DNA from: Carboxylicivirga sp.
GTDB taxonomy: Bacteria; Bacteroidota; Bacteroidia; Bacteroidales; Marinilabiliaceae
Assembly: GCA_025210475.1 (NCBI GenBank)
Contig: JAOARW010000030.1
Location: forward strand, 1-64,000
Direction: 5' to 3'
Length of the DNA: 64,000 nt
Below are positions 16,046 to 24,015 of this stretch, piece after piece. The translations under genes and the position numbers were made by a program. Position 1 is the first letter of the stretch. The number at the start of each line of letters is the position of its first letter. Below the pieces are notes generated by a model. The model had not been told where the DNA came from and ran no database searches. It worked only from the letters and a program-made list of their open reading frames with translations.

Positions 16046-17827
16046 ATGAAAATAACCGTTAAAAACATTACTCAGGAGTACCCTAAAATTAAAATTGACC
16101 TTCCAGAGCCATTAAGCCAGGAGAAGTTTGAAAAGCTTCAATCTACCTTCCTGCCTAATTACGACAAAAGCGATGTGATTAAAAAGATGGTGGATACGTT
16201 TGTTGAGAAGTTGAATGAGGCCATTGCGAAAGCTAAACCCCAAAAGAAGAAAGTTAACTCAGACACAAAGAAGTTTGCGCAAAACGCAAAGAAATCCACT
16301 TCTAAGGCAAAGAAGCCTACAAAAAAGACTGCTACAAATAAGCCCAAACCAAAGTGCAATATAAATGCTAATGCAATCAAGGTAGAATCTTACCCTGAAG
16401 ACGAACGTTTAGTTCGCCGTTTTCATGCAGCAGTAGGTAAAGAACGTCAACGCCGGACCATCTTAGGGATATACCGTGACATAGAAAAGCGCAAAGCAGA
16501 ACGTAAAGTCAATAAAAACAGTCCTCATGCTGATTTGATTAATGAGATATCAGCCCGATTAAAGCGTGTCTTGGACTTTATGAGTTCCAAGAGCCTTACT
16601 CACATTAAAATCGAAGCAAGTGAGAAAAGCCAGGACTTTTTTAAACAGGTTGAACAGGTGTCCAAAGCGAAGGAAATTAGAGCATCGGTAAACTTACTTA
16701 AACGCTTCATTGGCATCGAGGGCGCCATCGATCCGGATAAGGAAAAAGTACAACGCCTGGATAACGCATTTGAATCAGCTTTGAAACGTGGTAAAATCTG
16801 TGAAGGTGATTTGTATTTTATTGAAATTCGTGAGGCACATAAAGCTATCAAAGTCTTTCTGAGTGGTAAGTCTAAGAATATTACCATTTCTCCTACCGGG
16901 TTAAAAGGTCTTGAAAAATTAGCAGGCCTGGGAAAGCCTAAAGCCACTGCCACTAAAAAGGGTAGTGGCAACAAAACGGCTGCAAAAAAGCGACGCAAAT
17001 GCAAATCTCAATTAAATGGAGTTGCTCCGGTTCCTGGACCGGTTCCTACACCTTCCCCTGCTCCGGAACCAGAACCGGTAATTGTCAATCGCTTTTCGGT
17101 GGACTTATCTAACCAGGAAACTAAAAACGAGTTGCCAACAGACCAACAAAAGCCTGTCTCAAACAACCAGGATAAAAATAATGGCGAAGGTTTGAACGGT
17201 TTATTTACTCCAATAGCAGCGCAAGCAGAGCAGAGTAGTCATGAAAAAATTACGCTCCCTGGAGATATGGGTAAGTTCCTTGGTTATGTTGAGCGTTATG
17301 AGTATTCTATATTGCTTAGAGGTGAAAAAGGTGCAGGAAAAACACGCATGATGTACCAAATGATGAACACCCTCGCTAAAGGAGGTTTTACAGTTGGTTG
17401 TTTCTCCCTGGAGATTGGTAAACACTCCAATATTGTTACCGATATGCGTAATTCCTACTTGTGTCCAACCATTGTCAATAAGGTGCAGATAGCTGAAGCT
17501 GCACCGCAAGGCCTCGATGATATCAGGGCAGCTGCAAAAATATTTGATGTAGTGGCTATTGATTCCTGGGGAAAGATACCAGGAATAAAAGCAGATGATT
17601 TCGACAAGCTCCGTAAAGAATTTCCGGAAACAATGTTTATCGTTATTTTCCAAAGTACTACCAATGGAACAGCCAGGGGCGGTTCAATGCCTGAATATGA
17701 TGCAGGAATTGTTATCCAGGTTGCTGAAGGTGGCCGCGCTTACTGCGAGAAAAACCGATACAACGGTGAAGACCTTGTTTACTTGGTGTTTGAAAGGAAA
17801 TTGGAAGGATATGGAAATGCAGCATAA
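16046..17827 (+). CDS. RecA-fold (RadA/KaiC-like) ATPase with basic N-terminal region, 593 aa
   Basis: The N-terminal 60 residues resemble a short domain often seen at the start of mobile-element proteins ('MKITVKNITQEYPKIKIDLP'). Residues about 65-105 and 310-330 are Lys-rich linkers and about 335-355 is Pro-rich. The ATPase core begins near residue 400: Walker A GEKGAGKT (426-433, Lys432) and Walker B VVAIDSW (Asp506), followed by 'FIVIFQSTTNGTARGGS' as the sensor/loop region. The last part (to 593) completes the RecA fold. The protein may load or drive DNA during replication or recombination. It is not a HerA/FtsK-type packaging ATPase by these motifs. Confidence 0.75.
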   Translation: MKITVKNITQEYPKIKIDLPEPLSQEKFEKLQSTFLPNYDKSDVIKKMVDTFVEKLNEAIAKAKPQKKKVNSDTKKFAQNAKKSTSKAKKPTKKTATNKPKPKCNINANAIKVESYPEDERLVRRFHAAVGKERQRRTILGIYRDIEKRKAERKVNKNSPHADLINEISARLKRVLDFMSSKSLTHIKIEASEKSQDFFKQVEQVSKAKEIRASVNLLKRFIGIEGAIDPDKEKVQRLDNAFESALKRGKICEGDLYFIEIREAHKAIKVFLSGKSKNITISPTGLKGLEKLAGLGKPKATATKKGSGNKTAAKKRRKCKSQLNGVAPVPGPVPTPSPAPEPEPVIVNRFSVDLSNQETKNELPTDQQKPVSNNQDKNNGEGLNGLFTPIAAQAEQSSHEKITLPGDMGKFLGYVERYEYSILLRGEKGAGKTRMMYQMMNTLAKGGFTVGCFSLEIGKHSNIVTDMRNSYLCPTIVNKVQIAEAAPQGLDDIRAAAKIFDVVAIDSWGKIPGIKADDFDKLRKEFPETMFIVIFQSTTNGTARGGSMPEYDAGIVIQVAEGGRAYCEKNRYNGEDLVYLVFERKLEGYGNAA

Positions 17828-17830
17828 ATA

Positions 17831-17858
17831 AAAAGGCAGTTAATTAACTGCCTTTTTT
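17831..17858. terminator. Bidirectional terminator between convergent genes
   Basis: GGCAGTTAATTAACTGCC (17835-17852) is a perfect palindrome flanked by an A run on the left and a T run on the right. It can end transcription of the ATPase gene from the left and of the two-gene membrane module from the right. Confidence 0.85.
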
Positions 17859-17859
17859 A

Positions 17860-18465
17860 TTAGTTTTTACTAAAAAAATGATATAACTGACTAAAAGAGA
17901 ATACATTTAGAACAATCTTTGGAATTAATGCTACCGAATACAATGCTGAAAACAACACTATAAAAGCTATAATTCTATTAAAGCTAGAAATAGTCGAGTA
18001 TGATAAATTAAGTGCATTAAGATCGCCAAAGCTTTCTGTAAAAAGATTGACTAAGAAGGCAATCATAAACGTAAAAGATTGAATTAAGACACTAACAGCA
18101 AATGTTCCACCAATTGTTTGAAACAACGAGTAGCCATTTTCACCTTCAGATTCTCTAATTTTATCTAAAACGGATTTATCACCAAAGCCTATAACTAAAG
18201 CATAGGCACCAATGTTAAAACCAAGAATACTAGGGAAAGTAGAAAGTAATACTCCTACAACTTTATTAATCAACTCGAATTCCTCAATACCAAGCAAAAA
18301 ACTATTAATTAGAATAAAGAAAACCGAACACACCAAAGCAAACCAAAAATATATACTGGTTATAAACCCATAAAAACCACCATAAATTTTAAATAATGTT
18401 TTGAAATGCACATCGTGCTTTTCAAACTCCTTCTTTTCATCAGCAGTCGGTTGGTATTCGGTCAT
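17860..18465 (-). CDS. Four-span membrane protein of a two-gene cargo module, 201 aa
   Basis: After a soluble N-terminus (1-25) there are four hydrophobic spans at about 35-55, 70-95, 118-140 and 160-182. No known transporter motif is visible. The start lies one base after the stop of the upstream 284-aa gene, so the two are certainly co-transcribed. A soluble partner of about 280 residues plus a polytopic membrane protein in the cargo position of a provirus is the layout of lambda RexA-RexB. That points to an abortive-infection role, but no sequence identity is claimed. Confidence 0.75.
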   Translation of the reverse strand: MTEYQPTADEKKEFEKHDVHFKTLFKIYGGFYGFITSIYFWFALVCSVFFILINSFLLGIEEFELINKVVGVLLSTFPSILGFNIGAYALVIGFGDKSVLDKIRESEGENGYSLFQTIGGTFAVSVLIQSFTFMIAFLVNLFTESFGDLNALNLSYSTISSFNRIIAFIVLFSALYSVALIPKIVLNVFSFSQLYHFFSKN

Positions 18466-18466
18466 T

Positions 18467-19321
18467 TTAATCGTTTTCTGGCCTAAATGTATTCATTAAT
18501 TTTTTAAAAATATCGAGCATCCAACTCTTTTCTGACGATTGTACATCATATACTTCATTGACTGTTCTTGTTGTATAAGTAGGTTCACTACTTGTATTTT
18601 CCTCATCCCAAGCAGAGATTTCACCATTATTTATAGCTAAGCCCGCCATGGGATTGAGTAAATCGTTATTCATTAAGTCAATATTCCCTTGCTTATCACT
18701 AACGCCAGTCAATGTAACTTCCCTTAAATGCGTTTCTTTCCAGTTTTTTTCCATTGCCTTCATTGCGGCATTATTAAAAGAATCAGCATTAGAATAAGAA
18801 AGCTTGATTTTAATCTTTCTAATATCACCACTTTTAAGATATTCTTCTATAAACGTATCAGTGGTTTTAATTATTAAATCGATTTTTTCCTTTTCATCTA
18901 GTACTTTCTTAAAGCTTTTGTTTATAAAACTCTTAAACCATTGCATCTTTACTTTTTCGGTTTCGATAAAAGCAAAACGGTGGGCTTCTGGAGCAAAAAC
19001 AAAAAATGCTGAATGGGGATCTGTGAAGTATTGACCTTCGTGTTCAATTGGCACTAATTCCTTGTCATCATTAAGTTCATAGTTTGGATCAGCTTTCTTA
19101 GCTTTAGTAACCATACCGTAGTAATACTTACCATCAGTTAATTTACCAATGTTAAATTCATTAAGGAACCCTACGTTTTTACCCATTGAAACTAAAGATC
19201 CTTTTTTGAATACTTTTTCAATTAGGTCGCCATATACTTCTCCTGAAGTTGGTCTTACTGTAACTAACTTTAAATTCAGTACCTTAAACTGATAGGTCGG
19301 ACTGTAATTTTGTTCATCCAT
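18467..19321 (-). CDS. Soluble partner of the two-gene cargo module, 284 aa (RexA-like layout)
   Basis: No signal peptide or membrane span. The N-terminal half is beta-rich (FKVLNLKLVTVRP; DGKYYYGMVTKAKKAD), followed by 'AFFVFAPEAHRFAFIETEKV', a helical segment and a C-terminal acidic region. The length (RexA is 279 aa) and the 'FvF....gFa.t' segment recall RexA-type and DUF4747-type proteins, but this is weak pattern memory. Base composition is more AT-rich than in the structural genes, which suggests separate acquisition. A role as the sensor of a defence pair is an inference. Confidence 0.7.
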   Translation of the reverse strand: MDEQNYSPTYQFKVLNLKLVTVRPTSGEVYGDLIEKVFKKGSLVSMGKNVGFLNEFNIGKLTDGKYYYGMVTKAKKADPNYELNDDKELVPIEHEGQYFTDPHSAFFVFAPEAHRFAFIETEKVKMQWFKSFINKSFKKVLDEKEKIDLIIKTTDTFIEEYLKSGDIRKIKIKLSYSNADSFNNAAMKAMEKNWKETHLREVTLTGVSDKQGNIDLMNNDLLNPMAGLAINNGEISAWDEENTSSEPTYTTRTVNEVYDVQSSEKSWMLDIFKKLMNTFRPEND

Positions 19322-19456
19322 TAATTATGGTATTTTATTTAGACATTTTACTAAATAAATAATAATTGAATCTTCTACCAAGTATTTTAAAGAAAAACTT
19401 ATCAGTACAATAACTTTTTATACTAAATCAATATTAAATGTCGGTTATTAGAATCC

Positions 19457-19762
19457 TTATGGTGTTATGTAATTACTTACAACTTGAAAGCTAAAACCAA
19501 CTATTAAAAGAATTAATCCAAACCTTGACCACAAAACATATTTGACATTGTAATTATCAACAAAATTTGACATTATCTTTTTTTTAATTCGAGTATCTTC
19601 ATTGTCAAACATTAAATTAGGTTCTGCACGTTTATATCTCTTATCAATATACTTTGAAGGTAAACCTGAAAAAACTAATATCAATGCTCCAATAATATCA
19701 AGCACCAACCCAATTGTACTTAGCGTATTACTTTTTAATAACTGTTCTATTATTTCATTCAT
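19457..19762 (-). CDS. Two-span membrane protein, 101 aa
   Basis: Hydrophobic segments lie at about residues 14-34 and 77-98, separated by a charged cytoplasmic loop (KRYKRAEPNLMFDNEDTRIKKK). It is transcribed in the same direction as the downstream two-gene cargo module, 135 bp before it. No family is recognised. It may be a third component or an independent small membrane gene. Confidence 0.6.
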   Translation of the reverse strand: MNEIIEQLLKSNTLSTIGLVLDIIGALILVFSGLPSKYIDKRYKRAEPNLMFDNEDTRIKKKIMSNFVDNYNVKYVLWSRFGLILLIVGFSFQVVSNYITP

Positions 19763-19791
19763 GGTATTAAATATAGTAATTAATGATTAAT

Positions 19792-19907
19792 TGACGTCAA
19801 ATTTTAATCGAGGATTCATTGGCCAATGCTATCGATATTAAAAAATGACGTCAAAAATAAAAGCTCGAGGCGAAGATCCTAAGTTCCGGACTTTAAAAAT
19901 GACGTCA
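19792..19907. repeat. Cluster 2 of three TGACGTCA palindromes at 54-bp spacing
   Basis: Perfect TGACGTCA sites occur at 19792-19799, 19846-19853 and 19900-19907, exactly 54 bp apart. The last one contains the stop codon of the integrase gene (TCA at 19905-19907 is TGA on the minus strand). The unit at 19845 is a direct repeat of the one at 10327. Together the two clusters enclose about 9.5 kb. Confidence 0.85.
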
Positions 19908-21059
19908 GATTATTCTGCGTATATCTCTTGCTATTTTCATATGCAGTACCTTTGCATAATGTTTTTCGGTGGTTTTAATGGACGAGTGCCCCAGGAGCCG
20001 ACTAACTGTTTCAATCGGCACATCTTTATTAAGTAGGAGTGTACCGTATGTTTTTCGTCCAACATGTGTTGTCAGATTCTTTTTAATACCTACTTCTTTA
20101 GCGATTTTCTTTAAGGCTTCATTGTATTTTTGGTTGCTTATTTGTGGTAAATCAAAGTTATACTTTTTAAGTAGATTCCATACTTTACTAATCACTGGTA
20201 TATTACACTCAGCCGTATCTACTTTTTGCCGGGTTATATTGATCCAAAGTAAACCTTGGTTATCCTTTTTTAAATGAGAAGCATTTAGTCTGGTTAAATC
20301 CACATAAGCCAAACCGGTATAGCATTGTATTACGAAAAGATCAGCCCATTGCTGCAATGCACCTTTAAAGCGATGACCTGTTATTTTTTCAAGTTCCCAT
20401 TCTTCCAAGTATACAACTTCAGTTTTGTTGGTGAAGGGTAAAATGTAATCATGCGCATAAATGCGATCGACGTAACGTTTATTATAGGCGTATTTTAACG
20501 CTGCTTTTAAGAAACTAAACACCTTTTGTGAGTATCCAACGGAGTACTTACACTCATTGACTAGGTTATGTGCTATTTGGTCAAATAAGTAATGATTGCA
20601 ACCAGAAATTTTAACTCTTGTCTTATTTACTTGCGTTAAAACCTTATTGAGTATTTTAATAAATCGTTTATGTCGCTTGTATTTATATTCCTGATTGAAT
20701 ATGCGATAGTTTTCAGTTGCATAATCTGTCAAAAGGTCGGATAAAATTAAAACTGTTTTGCGTTTCGTTCGAAATAAATCTTTTACGTCTTGTGCAGTAG
20801 GAGGTGTATTCTTCCCAAGTATTTCATTAAAGTAAATGTTATTAAGCTTATAACATATTTCTTCAAGCCTCCTGTTATACTTTTCTGAAAGCTTGTTGCT
20901 GCCTTTTATGCGCTTTTTTTTTACGTCAAAGTCACTTTCTTTAACTCGCAAACCAGTCGCAAACTCGGCCCGCTTTCCGTCAATGGTGATTCTGCAATAA
21001 ATCGGTACTTCTTTCTTTGTGTCAACTTTATTTTTGACCAACCAAAAAATCAATTTCAT
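19905..21059 (-). CDS. int: Tyrosine recombinase (integrase), 384 aa
   Basis: The N-terminal arm-binding domain is of the Bacteroidetes type ('FWLVKNKVDTKKEVPIYCRI ... KRAEFATGLRV'), followed by a SAM-like core-binding domain (about 105-200). In the catalytic domain 'CYTGLAYVDL' holds the place of the first Arg, 'HVGRKTYGTLL' gives His-x-x-Arg, 'LLGHSS' the second His, and 'EKHYAKV' the nucleophilic Tyr. Replacement of the first Arg is usual in the CTnDOT-type group and does not mean inactivity. The gene lies next to tRNA-Arg and should catalyse integration there. Its stop codon overlaps a TGACGTCA palindrome. Confidence 0.92.
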   Translation of the reverse strand: MKLIFWLVKNKVDTKKEVPIYCRITIDGKRAEFATGLRVKESDFDVKKKRIKGSNKLSEKYNRRLEEICYKLNNIYFNEILGKNTPPTAQDVKDLFRTKRKTVLILSDLLTDYATENYRIFNQEYKYKRHKRFIKILNKVLTQVNKTRVKISGCNHYLFDQIAHNLVNECKYSVGYSQKVFSFLKAALKYAYNKRYVDRIYAHDYILPFTNKTEVVYLEEWELEKITGHRFKGALQQWADLFVIQCYTGLAYVDLTRLNASHLKKDNQGLLWINITRQKVDTAECNIPVISKVWNLLKKYNFDLPQISNQKYNEALKKIAKEVGIKKNLTTHVGRKTYGTLLLNKDVPIETVSRLLGHSSIKTTEKHYAKVLHMKIARDIRRII

Positions 21060-21133
21060 TATTAATACACATTGTTATTAAAAAATTTAACTGAATTTTC
21101 CCGATTATTTTGTTTATCTACAGTCTATAAAAA

Positions 21134-21166
21134 CAAAAAAACCCTGATGTAAATACATCAAGGTTT
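21134..21166 (-). terminator. Terminator downstream of tRNA-Arg
   Basis: On the minus strand AAACC-TTGATGT-ATTT-ACATCAG-GGTTT forms an 11-bp stem with one mismatch, followed by a run of seven T. It lies between the tRNA and the integrase, so it would end tRNA transcription before the element. Confidence 0.75.
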
Positions 21167-21199
21167 CTGATTTGAATATTTCACGGATTACTATCCTTG

Positions 21200-21273
21200 T
21201 GATCTTGAAGGGACTCGAACCCCTAACCTCCTGGGCCGTAACCAGGTGCTCTATCCAATTAAGCTACAAGACC
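21200..21273 (-). tRNA. tRNA-Arg (anticodon ACG)
   Basis: The minus strand folds into a full cloverleaf: acceptor GGTCTTG/CAAGATC with one G-T pair, D arm GCTT/GAGC, anticodon stem CCTGG/CCAGG with loop TTACGGC (anticodon ACG), T arm AGGGG/CCCTT with loop TTCGAGT, discriminator A. CCA is not encoded. The 3' part is the likely attachment site of the provirus. Confidence 0.95.
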
Positions 21274-21505
21274 ATTTTTTTACTTTGTTTGTGAACCATT
21301 GTTCTCAATTGCGATGCAAAGAAAGGGCATTTTGTTTTAATACGCAAATATAAAGAGCGAAAAAATTGTAGAAAATTCAATGATAGCAAGGGTTTCAGAT
21401 AGGTGAGGGGTGATAAGTTTTTGGTTATTAGCACAAACGATGCCTTAAGTTTTTTGCAAAAAAAATCGCACCCAAAGTGAGTGCGATTCTCCTTACAAAG
21501 TTCGA

Positions 21506-23548
21506 TTACCATATAATCGCTCGATTTTCAGGAGCGATAAATAAGGCAGCATTATTATCGATATTAAAAGCCTTATAAAATTCCTGAAGATTTGGCAGCG
21601 GACCATTCACCCGGTTGATGCCTAAAGAGTGAACATCCGTTTTAGTACGGCGCAATATTTCCTTATCGCGTATATTTTGCGCCCACACGCGCGAATAAGC
21701 CAGGAAGAATCGTTGCTCGTCGGTAAAGCCATCAATGTCAGCAATCTCGCCTTTATCTTTAATGGCATTCTGGTAGGCCTGGTACGAAATGGCTAAACCT
21801 CCCAGGTCAGCAATGTTTTCACCCAAAGACAATTCACCATCGGCAAAGGTACCCGGCAGTACTTCAATTTTATTAAACTGATCAACCAAAACCTGGGTGC
21901 GCACGCTAAAACGTAATGAATCGTTTTGAGTCCACCAGGTTTGCAAGTTACCGTCTTTACCATACAATCGTCCTTTATCGTCAAAGCCGTGGGTCATCTC
22001 ATGACCGATTACCACGCCGATGGCACCATAATTAACTGCATCGTCACCATCGAGGTAAAAGAAAGGAGGCTGAAGAATGGCCGCCGGAAATACCACTTCG
22101 TTTCCAACCGGACTGTAATAGGCATTTACCGTTTGTGGGGTCATGTGCCACTCTTCCATGTCCACTGCTTTGCCAACCTTCGACATGTCATGGGCAAAGT
22201 CAAAACGGTTGCTGGCCAGAATGTTGTTCAGGTATGAATCATTTGAGATTTCAAGGGCCGAATAATCGCGCCATTCTTTCGGATAACCGATCTTCACACG
22301 TATAGCTGCCAGTTTCTCATGCGCAGCTTTCTTGGTTTCGTCACTCATCCACTCCAATTGATCGATGCGTTGGCCGAAGGCAATGCGCAGGTTCTCCACC
22401 AAATTATCCATACGTTGTTTAGCAGCAGGCGGGAAATACTCGGCTACAAATAATTGTCCAACAGCTTCTCCTAGTGCACTGCTTGTGTTAGCAATCACGC
22501 GTTTCCAGCGTGGCTCCATGGCTTTTTGTCCCGACAAAGCTTCGCCATAAAAAGCAAAATTGGCATTTACAAAGTCATCACTTAAGTAAGTGGCGGTGTT
22601 GCGCAATACCACTGCTGATAAGAAGTTTTTCCAGGTATCGAGCGATTCAGTTTCATACATGGCAGCTACCGACTTAATAAACTTTGGCTGACTCACATTG
22701 ATATCTCCTGGATTGGGCATAGCAATGCCGTCTAAATATTGATTCCAGGGAAACTGTGGCGCCATGGCCTTTAAATCTTCGACGCTAACTTTATTATATG
22801 TGGCATGCGGATCGCGGTTTTCCAAACGCGTGTTTGAAGCTTCGGCCAATTGCGTTTCAAAGGCCATCACATTTTTGGCTTTGTTTTCAGCTTCGTCCTC
22901 GGCCAATCCACCCAATGCAAACAATTTGGTAAGATATAAGGTATAAGCTTCACGTAATTTCGCCGATGTTTCATCATCCGTCAAGTAATAATCACGATCG
23001 GGCATACCCAATCCGGCCTGATAAATGCCGGCAATGTTCATTTTACTGTTCCGCTGATCGGCAGATGCGTAAAAATAGAACAATGGCGTAAACTGTTGTT
23101 TCTGCAATTCACTAATAAAAGTTGCCACTTCGGCTTTGCTCTCAATGGCATTGATCTTTTTCAGCATGGGCTGAATAGGTGTATTACCTGCTTTATTGAT
23201 GGCTTCGATGTCCATTCCGGCATTGTAAAAATCACCAATCTTCTGCGAAATACTTCCTTTAGCACCTTTTTCGGCTGCTGCTTTCTCGATAATGGTTTTT
23301 ACTTTTTCTTTACTCTCTTCGGCCAGGACATCAAAACTGCCATAACGACTTTTGTCGTCGGGCAGTGGATGCTGTTTCATCCAGCCTCCATTGGCGTATT
23401 GATAGAAGTTCTGTCCGGGATCTGTTGTAAGATCCATGTCCTCGGCTGAAAATACCGGTTTGATCAGTTTTTTGTGTGTGGATTGTGTTTGACATGCACC
23501 CATTGCCAATCCGGCAAAGCATGCTAACACCAAATACTTTTTCTGCAT
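21506..23548 (-). CDS. pepO: M13-family metallopeptidase lipoprotein (PepO/neprilysin-like), 680 aa
   Basis: The N-terminus is a lipoprotein signal (LAMGAC, Cys at about 19), so the enzyme is anchored in the cell envelope. The zinc site is HEMTH (516-520) with the third ligand Glu577 in GENIAD, both diagnostic for peptidase family M13. 'NAYYSP' and the C-terminal region with 'PLPNLQEFYKAF' are also typical. Length and order match the bacterial PepO family of zinc oligopeptidases. It stands alone between the tRNA and a divergent dehydrogenase operon and marks the return to the host chromosome. Confidence 0.95.
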   Translation of the reverse strand: MQKKYLVLACFAGLAMGACQTQSTHKKLIKPVFSAEDMDLTTDPGQNFYQYANGGWMKQHPLPDDKSRYGSFDVLAEESKEKVKTIIEKAAAEKGAKGSISQKIGDFYNAGMDIEAINKAGNTPIQPMLKKINAIESKAEVATFISELQKQQFTPLFYFYASADQRNSKMNIAGIYQAGLGMPDRDYYLTDDETSAKLREAYTLYLTKLFALGGLAEDEAENKAKNVMAFETQLAEASNTRLENRDPHATYNKVSVEDLKAMAPQFPWNQYLDGIAMPNPGDINVSQPKFIKSVAAMYETESLDTWKNFLSAVVLRNTATYLSDDFVNANFAFYGEALSGQKAMEPRWKRVIANTSSALGEAVGQLFVAEYFPPAAKQRMDNLVENLRIAFGQRIDQLEWMSDETKKAAHEKLAAIRVKIGYPKEWRDYSALEISNDSYLNNILASNRFDFAHDMSKVGKAVDMEEWHMTPQTVNAYYSPVGNEVVFPAAILQPPFFYLDGDDAVNYGAIGVVIGHEMTHGFDDKGRLYGKDGNLQTWWTQNDSLRFSVRTQVLVDQFNKIEVLPGTFADGELSLGENIADLGGLAISYQAYQNAIKDKGEIADIDGFTDEQRFFLAYSRVWAQNIRDKEILRRTKTDVHSLGINRVNGPLPNLQEFYKAFNIDNNAALFIAPENRAIIW

Positions 23549-24015
23549 AAATTGATTCTTATTATTGAATTTATTTTCTGTCTTAAATATAACAATGCGA
23601 TTTATATATCAAAATGATTGATCTTTCATATAAGGCATTCATCGGGGGAGGCAGATCAGAATTTCCAATAGGAAGTAAAGGAAGAATATCTATGAAAGGA
23701 GGCCTTAACCGGCTTAATGGCAAGCTTTCTTCAATAGCTGACAAATATCATTATGAATTCTAATTTACTGGTAACCTGTAAGCTAATAGCCGTGTTGATA
23801 AGCGATTGATAAAATTTAACAGTTTTTCAGGAATAAAAGATAAACAAATCCGAATAATCCTTGTTTGCATAGGTGTATTTTGTAATGTGGAGATTGCAAT
23901 TTGGAATCAAAACATTTTGATAAAAAAGTTTGTTTTAAACACAGTATTTAGATTTGGTTTAAATAGTCAAAACAATGAATACTGTCAAAAAAATTGAAAT
24001 AATAAATTGAAGCAT
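23549..24015. other. 467-bp divergent intergenic region
   Basis: It separates the leftward peptidase gene from the rightward E2 gene. A frame at 23806-23997 can be read but has no ATG start, motif or supporting context. The region probably holds both promoters. Confidence 0.6.
23929..23956 (+). promoter_or_regulatory. Probable promoter of the 2-oxoacid dehydrogenase genes
   Basis: TAGATTTG at 23949-23956 matches the Bacteroidetes -7 consensus TAnnTTTG. A TTTG at 23929-23932 is the nearest -33-like element, but the spacer (16 bp) is shorter than the usual 19-21. The start codon follows 60 bp later. Confidence 0.4.

Larger units (their letters stand above)
1..21222. mobile_element. Right part of an integrated phage-like element (provirus) at tRNA-Arg
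   Basis: Appendage-like genes, endolysin and holin, a DNA methylase, helicase and ATPase are followed by a tyrosine integrase that abuts the 3' end of a tRNA-Arg gene. The tRNA is on the minus strand, so its 3' end faces the integrase, which is the usual geometry for integration into a tRNA 3' end. The right attachment site should lie in the 3' part of the tRNA (about 21200-21222). The left boundary, and any capsid, portal or packaging genes, are outside the window. To the right of the tRNA the genes are ordinary host genes. The exact core sequence cannot be defined without the left junction. Confidence 0.75.

Noticed and set aside
19905..21059. Integrase might be inactive because the first catalytic Arg is replaced (TGLAYVDL)
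   Set aside because: Bacteroidetes integrases of the CTnDOT type commonly lack this Arg and are active; the other catalytic residues are present.
23806..23997. 63-codon frame in the pepO-E2 intergenic region
   Set aside because: No ATG start, no motif, overlaps the likely promoter region, and the composition matches non-coding DNA.
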